Source of the DNA: Patescibacteria group bacterium
GTDB lineage: Bacteria; Patescibacteriota; Doudnabacteria; UBA920
Reading direction: 5' to 3'
Assembly (NCBI GenBank): GCA_023487095.1
Contig: JAMDEL010000075.1
Coordinates: forward strand, 1-17,613
Length of the DNA stretch: 17,613 bases
The position numbers were made by a program, and so were the translations under genes. Position 1 is the first letter of the stretch. Each line of letters begins with the position of its first letter. Under the pieces are notes generated by a model. That model saw only the letters and a list, made by a program, of their open reading frames with translations, was not told the origin of the DNA and did no database searches. Shown here one piece after another: positions 8,084 to 16,500 of the stretch.

Positions 8084-9505
8084 ATGTTTAAAGAAAAACT
8101 ACAATCCTATAGGCTGCCGCAAAACCAGGGGAGCATTTTAATCTATAACGTGGTAATAATCTTTATTTTCTCCATGGTGATGGTTGGTGCTTTGACTTAC
8201 GCCTCAATGCAGCTCAAGGTCACGGCCTCCACCATTGTCCGCCAGCAAGCCTTCCAGATTGCCGAGGCGGGAATTAACTATTACCAGTGGCACTTGGCCC
8301 ACTTTCCCTCGGATTTTTGGGATGGCAATGCCAGCACCACGCCTGGGCCGTATGTTCACGATTATGTAGACACCGATATAAGCCAAAAAATTGGCGAGTA
8401 CAGCCTGGAGATTACCCCTCCGGCAACGGGCTCTACGATTACCATCATAAAATCCACTGGGTACAGCATGGACAATCCCCAAGTTAAACGGGCAGTGACC
8501 GCCCGTTATGGAGTGCCGAGCCTGGCCAAGTATGCTTTTTTGACCAATACGGATGTCTGGATTGGCAGCAGCGAATCTGTAAATGGCGAGCTTCTGGCCA
8601 ATGGCGGTATCCGTTTTGACGGCACGGGCAATGCACCGATTGAGTCTGCGAAAAGCACGTACATTTGCCAGACATACCATGGCTGCAGTCCGACCGTTAA
8701 GCCAGGCATCTGGGGAAGTGCTCCGGCTGGCACTAAGGCATTTTGGCAGTTCCCGGTGCCTAATGTGGATTTCACTACCATGACCAGAGACCTTGCTGTA
8801 ATTAAGTCCGAGGCCCAGGTGGGCGGGATCTATTTACCGCCTTCAAGCGCTTACGGGTATTCTTTGGTTTTTGCCGCAGACGGCACAGTTAGAATATATC
8901 GGGTGGATTCCTTGCGGGCCCACCAGACCGGCTGGGACGTAAACGATGTCGCCCATAACGAAGATTTGGATTACAATACCCGCACGGAACTTTCGGTTTG
9001 CAGTCCCAGCCCTTGCAGTGTGCCCGACAATGGGCAGATTTTTGTGGAGGATCGGCTCTGGGTAGAAGGTACGGTTAAAGGCAAGGCTCTGGTTGCCGCC
9101 GCACAGCTGCCTTACAATGCGGCAACCGCTCCCAGTATTATCATTCCAAATAATTTGGTTTACGCCGCCAAGGATGGAACAAACATCCTTGGACTTATTG
9201 GCCAGCAGGATATTTTAATCTCCTATTATGTGCCCAACAATTTGGAAGTTGACGCAGCCTTAATCGCCCAGAACGGCAGCGCACAATATTACTATTTCCC
9301 CGGTAACATTAAAACAAAAATTATTATTTACGGCACGATTGCCAGCAATGGGGTTTGGACTTGGAGCTGGGTCAGCGGCAATACAATTGTTTCTGGATTT
9401 CAAACCACCCAGACAATCTACGATTCCAATCTGCTTTTTGGCCCGCCTCCCGGTTTTCCCATGGCACCTGATGGTTATAGGCAAATGAGCTGGACCAGCG
9501 ATTAA
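8084..9505 (+). CDS. PilX-like pilus assembly protein with long C-terminal domain
   Basis: A 473-aa protein starting one base after the previous stop. The N-terminus has a short leader, 'NQGSILIYNVVIIFIFSM' and a hydrophobic helix (~17-45). The PilX_N hallmark 'RQQAFQIAEAGINYYQWHLAH' follows, split here around residues 52-72. The +5 position after Gly16 is Tyr, not Glu, which fits PilX-type proteins rather than canonical pilins. The large C-terminal part is β-rich: 'SSESVNGELLANGGIRFDG', 'VEDRLWVEGTVKGKALVAAAQ' and 'LIAQNGSAQYYYFPG' look like repeated β-solenoid rungs, as in the right-handed helix region of such proteins. The PilX-like call is strong; the solenoid is inferred. With the two upstream prepilins it would form a minor-pilin complex. 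Confidence 0.85.
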   Translation: MFKEKLQSYRLPQNQGSILIYNVVIIFIFSMVMVGALTYASMQLKVTASTIVRQQAFQIAEAGINYYQWHLAHFPSDFWDGNASTTPGPYVHDYVDTDISQKIGEYSLEITPPATGSTITIIKSTGYSMDNPQVKRAVTARYGVPSLAKYAFLTNTDVWIGSSESVNGELLANGGIRFDGTGNAPIESAKSTYICQTYHGCSPTVKPGIWGSAPAGTKAFWQFPVPNVDFTTMTRDLAVIKSEAQVGGIYLPPSSAYGYSLVFAADGTVRIYRVDSLRAHQTGWDVNDVAHNEDLDYNTRTELSVCSPSPCSVPDNGQIFVEDRLWVEGTVKGKALVAAAQLPYNAATAPSIIIPNNLVYAAKDGTNILGLIGQQDILISYYVPNNLEVDAALIAQNGSAQYYYFPGNIKTKIIIYGTIASNGVWTWSWVSGNTIVSGFQTTQTIYDSNLLFGPPPGFPMAPDGYRQMSWTSD

Positions 9506-9516
9506 ATATTCCATAT

Positions 9517-9879
9517 ATGAAAACCAAGCAAATTTTCTTTAAATTTTTTTTAGTCACCGCTCTGCTTTTTCCCGCTTTTTCCCAGGGCGTGGTTTTTGCG
9601 CCGAAATCGGCCACCCTGCCCGAAAACCGTCCGCTCCAGCCGATTCCCGAATTTGTGGGTCCGAATCTGGAGCATAGCGTCAACACGCCTCCCGAAGGCC
9701 AGAACGCGCAAATTTCAGGAGAACAAAATGAGGCCAACCCGGCGCCGGAGGTGGGGCCAGGGCAAGAAGAAAAGAGCCCCGCAGGCAATCCTTTCTTAAT
9801 TTGGGGTGTATTGGGCCTTGTTGCGGTTTTCGTGCTTTTGGCTGTTGCCATCAGGAAGGGCGGAGAGGACAAAAAATAA
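9517..9879 (+). CDS. Small signal-peptide/stalk/TM protein, unknown function
   Basis: A 120-aa protein with a signal peptide at about 1-28 (KTK, hydrophobic core, 'VVFA' cleavage site). The mature segment (~29-90) is rich in Pro, Glu, Gln and Asn and has no predicted fold. A transmembrane helix (~92-112, 'FLIWGVLGLVAVFVLLAVAI') and a charged tail 'RKGGEDKK' follow. The layout is that of a type I membrane protein with a short flexible stalk outside the cell. It has no LPXTG. The gene lies 11 nt after the PilX-like gene and 10 nt before the ATP-grasp gene. No family is recognised; it could anchor or tether a surface component. Confidence 0.8.
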   Translation: MKTKQIFFKFFLVTALLFPAFSQGVVFAPKSATLPENRPLQPIPEFVGPNLEHSVNTPPEGQNAQISGEQNEANPAPEVGPGQEEKSPAGNPFLIWGVLGLVAVFVLLAVAIRKGGEDKK

Positions 9880-9889
9880 ATTGCCTTTG

Positions 9890-11083
9890 ATGCCAGAGAA
9901 AAAAATACAAGCCTGCGTCTCTTGCGGCAACAACCCCATACCACACTTTACCCATTGGTATTTTGAGACTTTAAACATACTTTTTACCCCTTTCCGCAGG
10001 TTCTTGTTTTACAATCCCGTATCCCTGGCTTTGGGGGGGCTGTTGGGAAACGCAGGGCTTTCCGGGTGGTTTTTGTCCGTACTAAAGGCTTTAAGGCTGG
10101 TCAGGCTGCAGGCTAATCCAGCGGAATGCAAAGTCAGGCGCGCCCAGGTCCTGTGGGAAGAGGCTTCCAAAAGGGGGATTACTATGAAGCAGTTGGTGTT
10201 TCTGGGCAAGCCTTTGGATTGTTATATTGCAGAGGGTGATATTAAACCCGGCAGACTTATTTTTTTTGGGCTACCGCGTCCAAACAAAAATAAATCACGC
10301 GCTCTGGACTGGATGGATGACAAGCAGATTTTTAAAAAGTTTTTGAAAGATAACCACTTGCCGGCACCCGAAGGAGGCAGTGTCACCAGCTTAAGACAAG
10401 CTTTAAAAATATTTGGCCGGATTTCCAAGCCGGTTATAGTCAAGCCGCGGGCAGGCAGCCGCGGGCGGCACAGTACGACCTTTGTTTCTACGTCCGAGGA
10501 TTTGAGAAAAGCTTTCCGAGTGGCCAAACAGCTGTGTTATTGGGTGGTTGTGGAAGAGCAGCTTGCGGGTCCGGTGTATCGTGCCACAGTAATAGATTTT
10601 AAGCTTTGTGGGGTTTTGAGAGGCGACGCCCCCCAGGTAACAGGCGATAGCAGAAAAACCATTCGCGAGCTGGTTACCTTAAAAAATTCACAGCCGCACC
10701 CGGGAGTAAAAGATATTCGGCTCGACAAGCCTGCAGAAAGCTTTTTGGCCCGGCAGAATTTGTCCTTGGACAGCGTGCCTAAGTCCGGCCAAACAGTGGC
10801 CTTATCGGAGAAAATCGGAGTTAATTATGGCGGTGCTTCCAGTGAAGATTTTGAAATCTGTCACCCTGACAACCAGGCCTTATTTACAGAGGCGGCAAGA
10901 AAATTAGGCGACCCGATTGTGGGTTTTGACTTTATTATCCCCGACATCACCAAAACCTGGCGCGAGCAGAAGTGCGGTTTCATAGAGGCTAACAGTTTGC
11001 CGTTTATTAATTTGCATCATGACCCGCTTCTTGGACGGCCCAGTAACGTGGCGGCCAAAGTCTGGGATATGTTTAAAAAATAA
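9890..11083 (+). CDS. ATP-grasp ligase, cyanophycin-synthetase-like
   Basis: A 397-aa protein. ATP-grasp signs include 'DDKQIFKKFLKDNHLPAPEGG' (~143-163, split across the lid-entry strand and helix), 'KPVIVKPRAGSRGR' (~180-193, nucleotide-binding glycine loop), 'VEEQL' (~221-225), 'GDSRKTIREL' (~252-261) and the metal-binding 'GFDF' (Asp347) and 'FIEANS' (Glu366, Asn368). The closing 'NLHHDPLLGRPSNVAAKVWDM' resembles the end of the ATP-grasp half of cyanophycin synthetase and related amino-acid ligases. Family members join a carboxylate to an amine using ATP; the substrate here is unknown. There is no Mur-ligase half. The N-terminus has a CxxC (Cys9, Cys12) and a hydrophobic stretch (~28-70). 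A longer frame reaches an ATG at 9806 inside the previous gene; the ATG at 9890, 10 nt after the previous stop, is preferred. Confidence 0.78.
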   Translation: MPEKKIQACVSCGNNPIPHFTHWYFETLNILFTPFRRFLFYNPVSLALGGLLGNAGLSGWFLSVLKALRLVRLQANPAECKVRRAQVLWEEASKRGITMKQLVFLGKPLDCYIAEGDIKPGRLIFFGLPRPNKNKSRALDWMDDKQIFKKFLKDNHLPAPEGGSVTSLRQALKIFGRISKPVIVKPRAGSRGRHSTTFVSTSEDLRKAFRVAKQLCYWVVVEEQLAGPVYRATVIDFKLCGVLRGDAPQVTGDSRKTIRELVTLKNSQPHPGVKDIRLDKPAESFLARQNLSLDSVPKSGQTVALSEKIGVNYGGASSEDFEICHPDNQALFTEAARKLGDPIVGFDFIIPDITKTWREQKCGFIEANSLPFINLHHDPLLGRPSNVAAKVWDMFKK

Positions 11084-11088
11084 ATTCC

Positions 11089-12372
11089 ATGATCATCAAG
11101 AATTTAAAGGAGCTTTCGTCGTCGCCGCTTAGGCGCGCGGCTTTGAGCATTGCCGAGGAGGGTTACGGCGCCATCAATACCCCCCGCGCCGTTTTTAAAT
11201 CAGTCAAGTACGCAAAGTTTTTTGGGCGTTTGAAAATCCAGGGCAAAAAATATTCCCTAAGCCAATACCGGCGCGTGCGGGTTTTGGGAATCGGCAAGGC
11301 GGCACTTGAAGCCGCCGAGGCGCTCAGGCAGCTACTGGGCGACAGGCTGTCCGATGGCTATGTGATTGATGTCCGGGCCGGCGATTTAGGGCCGAAGATT
11401 ATTAGCCGGGCAGGCACGCACCCTTTGGCCAGTGAAAAAAACCGGCAGTATACCAAGGAGCTGATGAGGTATTTTTCCGATGGTTCGGAAAAAGATTTGG
11501 TGATTTGCATTATTTCCGGCGGCGGTAGCGCGCTCTTGTGCGCACCTTATGGCCAAACGCCCGAGCAGGAAGCGGAAATCTTTAAAGTTTTGACTGCCCG
11601 GGGGGCAACTATTTTTGAACTGAACACAGTCAGAAAACATACCAGCCAGTCTAAGGGCGGTTTTTTGGCGAAAACCCTGTATCCGGCCGAGGTTGTTTCT
11701 TTGGTTTTTAGTGATGTCCCGGGCGACGAGCTTTCCATGGTGGCCAGCGGGCCGACTATTAAAGACGCGACTACGGCGCGCGATGCTGCGGCAATTTTGG
11801 AAAAATACCGGGTTGCCGAGACCTTGGATCGGTCAAAGATTGATTTGGTTGAGACCCCGAAAGAAGACAGATATTTTGAAAAGACTCAAAATTTTTTGGT
11901 GGTTTCGTCGCGTATGGCTCTTAGGGCCATGAGACAGAGGGCTGAAGATCTGGGTTTTAAAGTCAGAACCTTTTCCGAAGAATACCAGGGTGAAGCGCGG
12001 GTTTTAGGCAAAGAAATTGTTGAGGAAGTCCAGGTCGGCGAATGCCTGTTGGGCATCGGTGAAAGCACGGTCACACTGTCAGGCACGGGCATGGGCGGCA
12101 GAAACCAGGAAATGGCTTTGGGCGGCGCCGTGGGCATGGATGAAAACACGGTTCTGGGCTGTTTCGCATCCGACGGCCGCGACAATACGGAGGCGGCCGG
12201 GGCTGTTGCAGATTTTTCCACCTTAAGCCGCGCCGCAAAGCTAGGGCTAAAGCCCCAGGCGTATTTGAGTAACAATGATGCTTTCAGGTTTTTTGAGGCT
12301 ACGGGTGACCTGGTTTTTACGGGCCTTACAGGTTCAAATGCCGCGGATTTTTTTGTGTGCCTTAAAAGATAA
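11089..12372 (+). CDS. Glycerate 2-kinase, class II (MOFRL family)
   Basis: A 427-aa protein, the normal length for class II glycerate kinases (DUF4147 N-terminal part plus MOFRL C-terminal part), which phosphorylate D-glycerate to 2-phosphoglycerate. Visible motifs are 'GIGKAA' (67-72), 'HP' (111-112), 'SGGGSALL' (143-150), 'NTVRKHTSQSKGG' (179-191), 'SDVPGDELSMVASGPT' (208-223), 'MGGRNQE' (335-341), 'SDGRDNTEAAGA' (361-372) and 'TGLTGSNAADF' (411-421). The last usually reads TGPTGTN, so two changes sit near the active site, but the catalytic core looks intact. The start is 5 nt after the ATP-grasp stop with no Shine-Dalgarno. The product would enter lower glycolysis. It is the last gene of the apparent pilin operon; no terminator is seen before the next promoter. 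Confidence 0.92.
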   Translation: MIIKNLKELSSSPLRRAALSIAEEGYGAINTPRAVFKSVKYAKFFGRLKIQGKKYSLSQYRRVRVLGIGKAALEAAEALRQLLGDRLSDGYVIDVRAGDLGPKIISRAGTHPLASEKNRQYTKELMRYFSDGSEKDLVICIISGGGSALLCAPYGQTPEQEAEIFKVLTARGATIFELNTVRKHTSQSKGGFLAKTLYPAEVVSLVFSDVPGDELSMVASGPTIKDATTARDAAAILEKYRVAETLDRSKIDLVETPKEDRYFEKTQNFLVVSSRMALRAMRQRAEDLGFKVRTFSEEYQGEARVLGKEIVEEVQVGECLLGIGESTVTLSGTGMGGRNQEMALGGAVGMDENTVLGCFASDGRDNTEAAGAVADFSTLSRAAKLGLKPQAYLSNNDAFRFFEATGDLVFTGLTGSNAADFFVCLKR

Positions 12373-12390
12373 AAAAGGGTGTGCTATAAT
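12362..12390 (+). promoter_or_regulatory. Extended -10 promoter for the hydroxyacid dehydrogenase gene
   Basis: TATAAT at 12385-12390 is preceded by TGC (12382-12384). TTAAAA (12362-12367) is a weak -35 with a 17-nt spacer. A start near 12397 gives a leader of about 54 nt to the ATG at 12451. The promoter overlaps the stop of the glycerate kinase gene, and its position argues against the ATG at 12379, which would lie inside it. Confidence 0.75.
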
Positions 12391-12436
12391 AACCCAAGAA
12401 GGTTGTTAAGCCAGTTGAAACCAAACAAAACCAAAC

Positions 12437-12440
12437 GGAG
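12437..12440 (+). promoter_or_regulatory. Shine-Dalgarno site deciding the dehydrogenase start
   Basis: GGAG ends 10 nt before the ATG at 12451. It is the only clear Shine-Dalgarno-like site seen before a gene in this window. Confidence 0.6.
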
Positions 12441-12450
12441 AAATTGTCTG

Positions 12451-13446
12451 ATGAAGATTGCGTTTTTTGAAACTAAACCCTGGGAAGCCGAGTATTTAAA
12501 AGCCCGGCTTCCGGGTTTTGATTTGGAGTTTTACGGTGACGAACAAAAGGCCGCCTCTTCGGATGCTGAAATTTTGTGCAACTTCATTGGCTTTCGGGTA
12601 AACGCGGAAGTTCTGGGGCATTTTCCCAAACTTAAATATGTAACAACCCGCAGCACAGGCTATGACCATATAGACGTGGAGACTTGCGCTAAAAAGAAAA
12701 TTTTGGTTTCCAATGTTCCGACTTACGGCGAAAATACCGTGGCTGAATTTACTTTCGCCTTGCTCCTGGCTTTGTCCAGAAAAATTTACCCGAGCGTGAA
12801 GCGCGTCCGCGAAGAGGCTTGGTTTTCCTGCGATGATTTACAGGGTTTTGATTTGATGGGGAAAACCATAGGTGTAATTGGTACCGGGCATATTGGCACC
12901 TATGCCATAAAAATTGCTGCAGGTTTCGGCATGCACGTAATAGCCTATGATCCGTACCCTAAGCCGGAGCTTGCTAAGGTTTATAATTTTGAATACGTAT
13001 CCTTGGAAGAATTGTTAACGCAGTCCGATGTTATCAGTTTGCACGTGCCTTATATGCCGGCCACCCACCATATCCTGAGCCGCAAAAATTTGAATCTCGT
13101 AAAGCCCGGCGCGGTCCTGATTAATACCGCCCGCGGGGGACTGGTGGAAACCGCAGCTTTGGTGGAAGCTCTCAAGTCCGGCCGTCTTGCTGGGGCGGCC
13201 ATGGACGTTCTGGAAGAAGAGGGTTTTATCAAGGAAGAAGCAGAAATGCTTTTGTCAGGACATCCCAATGAAGAACAGCTTAAAACAGTCCTGGCTGACC
13301 ATGAGTTGATGCACATGCCCAATGTCCTCATAACTCCTCATAATGCTTTCAACACCAAAGAGGCCTTAACCCGGATTTTAGATACCACTGTCAGTAATAT
13401 CCAGGGCTTTGCCAAAAGCTCGCCCATAAACCTGGTTAAAGCTTAA
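12451..13446 (+). CDS. D-2-hydroxyacid dehydrogenase, D-lactate dehydrogenase type
   Basis: A 331-aa NAD-dependent enzyme of the D-isomer-specific 2-hydroxyacid dehydrogenase family, most like D-lactate dehydrogenases, which reduce pyruvate to D-lactate and regenerate NAD+. Features are 'TRSTGYDHID' (66-75), the Rossmann loop 'GVIGTGHIG' (141-149), Asp167 at the end of the second strand (NAD preference), Arg228 in 'NTARGG', Glu257 in 'DVLEEE' and the catalytic His297 in 'TPHNAF'. The following 'NTKEALTRILDTTVSNI' is typical of the LdhA-like branch. The frame extends upstream to 12379, but that stretch holds the promoter; GGAG (12437-12440), 10 nt before the ATG, supports 12451. The likely role is fermentative redox balance. 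Hydroxypyruvate reduction feeding the adjacent glycerate kinase is an alternative. Confidence 0.9.
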   Translation: MKIAFFETKPWEAEYLKARLPGFDLEFYGDEQKAASSDAEILCNFIGFRVNAEVLGHFPKLKYVTTRSTGYDHIDVETCAKKKILVSNVPTYGENTVAEFTFALLLALSRKIYPSVKRVREEAWFSCDDLQGFDLMGKTIGVIGTGHIGTYAIKIAAGFGMHVIAYDPYPKPELAKVYNFEYVSLEELLTQSDVISLHVPYMPATHHILSRKNLNLVKPGAVLINTARGGLVETAALVEALKSGRLAGAAMDVLEEEGFIKEEAEMLLSGHPNEEQLKTVLADHELMHMPNVLITPHNAFNTKEALTRILDTTVSNIQGFAKSSPINLVKA

Positions 13447-13465
13447 AATAGTGGACCTTTTACCA

Positions 13466-13500
13466 AAATAAACCCTCTCAGTCGGGGGGTTTATTTTTTT
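13466..13500 (+). terminator. Rho-independent terminator after the dehydrogenase gene
   Basis: 13466-13478 (AAATAAACCCTCT) pairs with 13484-13496 through the loop CAGTC, including two G-U pairs. A T-run to 13500 follows. It starts 20 nt after the TAA of the dehydrogenase gene. Confidence 0.85.
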
Positions 13501-13524
13501 AAACACACAGTTTTATGGTATAAT
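13496..13524 (+). promoter_or_regulatory. Extended -10 promoter for the giant surface protein gene
   Basis: TATAAT (13519-13524) is preceded by TGG (13516-13518). The -35 region 13496-13501 (TTTTTA, 17-nt spacer) is poor and lies in the terminator T-tract, so the extended -10 would carry most recognition. A start near 13531 leaves a leader of about 56 nt before the ATG at 13587. Confidence 0.65.
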
Positions 13525-13586
13525 ATAGCTAATCACCCAGTACAAAACGAAATAAACTTTTTTGAAAATAAAAACTTTGCCCATTT

Positions 13587-16500
13587 ATGAAATCCAAAAC
13601 TAAAGTCAGGGACAGGGTCAGGGACGAAACCGAGAAAATAAGAAAGACAACCAAAAAGTTAAACTCAAAAATTATGGAAAAAGTAAAAATCAAGCGAGTC
13701 AAACGGAATAAAAAGAAAGCAACAACCGGAGAAAAAGTTTTGGCCGCTGTTGGCTTGGGTTCGACTTTGCTCGGGGGGGCGGGGGCTGTCAGTTCGCAAC
13801 CCAAGGCTACCCAATTTGTCAGGACTCAGACCAATGAAAAAGGCAGTAAAACCCAGGGCATAAAAGACAGGTTGAGGGAAATTTTTGGCATAAATCAGGC
13901 CAAAGCCGCGGGTTCTGTGGATGCGGCTCAGACTGCTTTAACAGCTGCCGAAAATGCCCTAAGTGATTTTGACGCGTGGGTATCTTCGGCTACAGCCGAT
14001 GTTCCCAAGTTTGCTCCTGAAGACCAGGCCCAGAGGCAGAATGACATTGATGCCGAGGTGGCCCGGACGCGGCCGGGATTAGAGCAGGCAGTTGCCGATG
14101 CTCAAGCCGCTTATAACCAGGCAGTTGCCGACGCCCAGGGGCCGCAGGAAGGCGATACCAAGAACGAAGGCGGCGTAAATTATACTTTTTACCAGGGCAG
14201 CTGGGTTATTAACAATGGTCAGACTAAAAATGAAGGCGGTTTTTCTTATGGTTCAGAGGGCGGCCAGTGGATATTGCTTGATGGCCAGACAAAAAACGAA
14301 AATGGAAAAACCTATATCAGCTCCGGCGGCCAGTGGGTGGAAAAACCCGCTGATGTCCAGGCCCCGCAGATTGGAGAGACCAAGACAGGTACTGACGGCT
14401 ACCAGTATGTTTTTAGTAGCAGCATATATTCTACTGGCGCTTGGACTTTAGTGGATGGCCAGACCAAGACGGAAAACGGCAAGGTTTTTGTCGTGCAGGG
14501 CGGGACTTGGGTGGAACAACAAACCAGCCAGCCCAAAGAAGGCGATACAAAAACCGAAAATGGCCGCAGCTACCATTTTTCCGGCGGCCAGTGGGTGGAT
14601 AATGCGGGCAACCGGGTGCAGAACCCGAATACATTTTGGTATATTGCCGATGGTAATGGCGGCTGGACCCTGGAAGATGGCCAGACCAAGACGGAAAACG
14701 GCAAGACCTACACGTCAACTGGCGGTGAGTGGGTTGAGCAACAGGATGCGGGGCAACAGGCAACCGGAGCCAAAGAAGGCGATACCCGGGCGAACGCCCA
14801 AGGCCAGATAGAGGCTTTTCATAACGGCCAGTGGGGCCAGCCTTATATTAACGACTCTTTCACTGATGACAGTGGTATTCAGTATTTCAATATCGGCAGC
14901 GCGTCGGGCGAGGCTGTTTGGGTGCCTGTGGTCGGGCAGGAAAAAGTCGGTGACGACGGCAAAACCTATGTGGCTGACGGCCACGGCGCTTGGACTTTAA
15001 AAGTTGTCCAGCAGGGCACGCAAAATCCGGCTGTCGCGCCAACCGTTACTTTCACTACAAATAGCGGTAACACTACCACGCCTAAAGTTGGTGATACTTG
15101 GAGCATTACCATTACCGGGCCTGCAGGCGCTCCGGTTTTTTCCACGGCAAACGGTTCAACCACCCAGATGGGGGTAATTGGCGCAGACGGAAAACTGGTC
15201 CTGACAGGCACTTTTCAGGCAGGGGATGTCGGTACCTGGAACCAGCAATGGACAGTCGGAGAGGGTGCGTCCCAGCTGCAGGCGGGCAACGTGGATTTCC
15301 AGCTAACCGCTTCGCAGTCCAATCAGGTCCAGCAAACAGTGCCCTTCGGGCAGGAAACCCTAAGTTTTACAGTCAAAGACAACGGTAACGGAACGTTCTC
15401 AATTATTTATAACGGCAGTGTCCTTGTGACGGGTAGCAGTAAGGCCGATGTAGACGCGGCCCGGGCTAAATTTCCTTTCATGTATGCAACTCCGGAAGCT
15501 ATCGTTTTGAGCACGGTGAGTAACGGCTTCAATAACTATTTTGTAACGACCGGGAGCCAGATTAAGCTAGACAATGGTACCAGGACAACGGTTAGCACTA
15601 CTGAAAACCGGGAAGTATTTAGGGACAGCAGCGGCAATGCCGCGGCTTACTTCAACGAATTTGGCGGCAGGATTTATTACAATAAAACCACCGGAGACTT
15701 GTACCGCGAAGATAAAGATGGAAATTATGTAAAAATGGATTTGTCAGAAATCAGCCCACAGACGAGACAGAATATTATCAACGCTTTAACAGGCACTGGT
15801 TCTAACATTAAAGTGACGACTGTTACGCATAATTTGCTGTCAGAGTTGGGCCAGCCTGTCAAAGGCCCGAATTTAAAACAGGACCCGAAAGATGGGAATT
15901 GGTATGTCACCGACGACAAGGGCAACTACGTGCTTGACGCTAACGGCAGTCGCATCCAGGCGAACTTACAGCGTTTTGTTTGGAGTCCGGGGGGTTGGAG
16001 CAGTTGGGGTTATAACGTAGAGGGTTTGAATGAGGAGATGGCCAAGTACTCCAGCAAGGAGTACACGGTGGATGTCGTGACTGCCCCCAACGGTGCCAAG
16101 TCTTATACTTTGACCGTAACCCTTCCTGACGGAAAGCCTGCGAGCAGGACTTTCTTAAACGCGACTGAATTCAATAATTTTTTGGCTACGAATTTCACTA
16201 CTTCCAACGCTTTTATGGATATGTCGCCTGCGGACAAGGCCATATTTATGGCAGCCACGGATGCCAGGATCCACTTCCCCGAATTAACCGCGGCCTTTAT
16301 TGGCAGTACGCCGGCGGCCAGCACCAACCATAGGGTAATTTGGAGAAATCCGAACAATGGCATGCTAGAAGTCCAAGGGCTTATCAACCCTACCTATATG
16401 AGCACTTACCAGCAGGCTCAGTCTTTGCAATCGCTTTTTCCAGGTTCTCAGATAAAAGAGAGGCTGCCTCTGAGTTGGCCCGGCGTTATGGCTTACGAAT

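Noticed and set aside
9806..9889. Upstream ATG extending the ATP-grasp protein by 28 residues
   Set aside because: It would overlap the 120-aa gene by 74 nt over its membrane-helix coding part; the ATG at 9890 follows that stop by 10 nt.
12377..12395. Small hairpin GGGT/ACCC around the -10 element after the glycerate kinase
   Set aside because: Only 4 bp with an 11-nt loop and no T-run, so not a terminator.
12379..12450. Upstream ATG extending the dehydrogenase by 24 residues
   Set aside because: It lies inside a TGC-TATAAT promoter, the extra residues do not look like the family N-terminus, and GGAG precedes the ATG at 12451.
14215..14811. Two + strand open frames within the Gly/Trp repeat region
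   Set aside because: They are out-of-frame readings of the repeats; the long frame from 13587 explains the repeats and runs on unbroken.
14148..15002. CRISPR array or non-coding tandem repeat
   Set aside because: The units are degenerate, in frame, of variable spacing, and conserve protein residues (Gly, Tyr, Trp) rather than bases.
14148..15002. Choline-binding repeats
   Set aside because: Similar in length and aromatic content, but the typical GW...YY..G pattern is absent.
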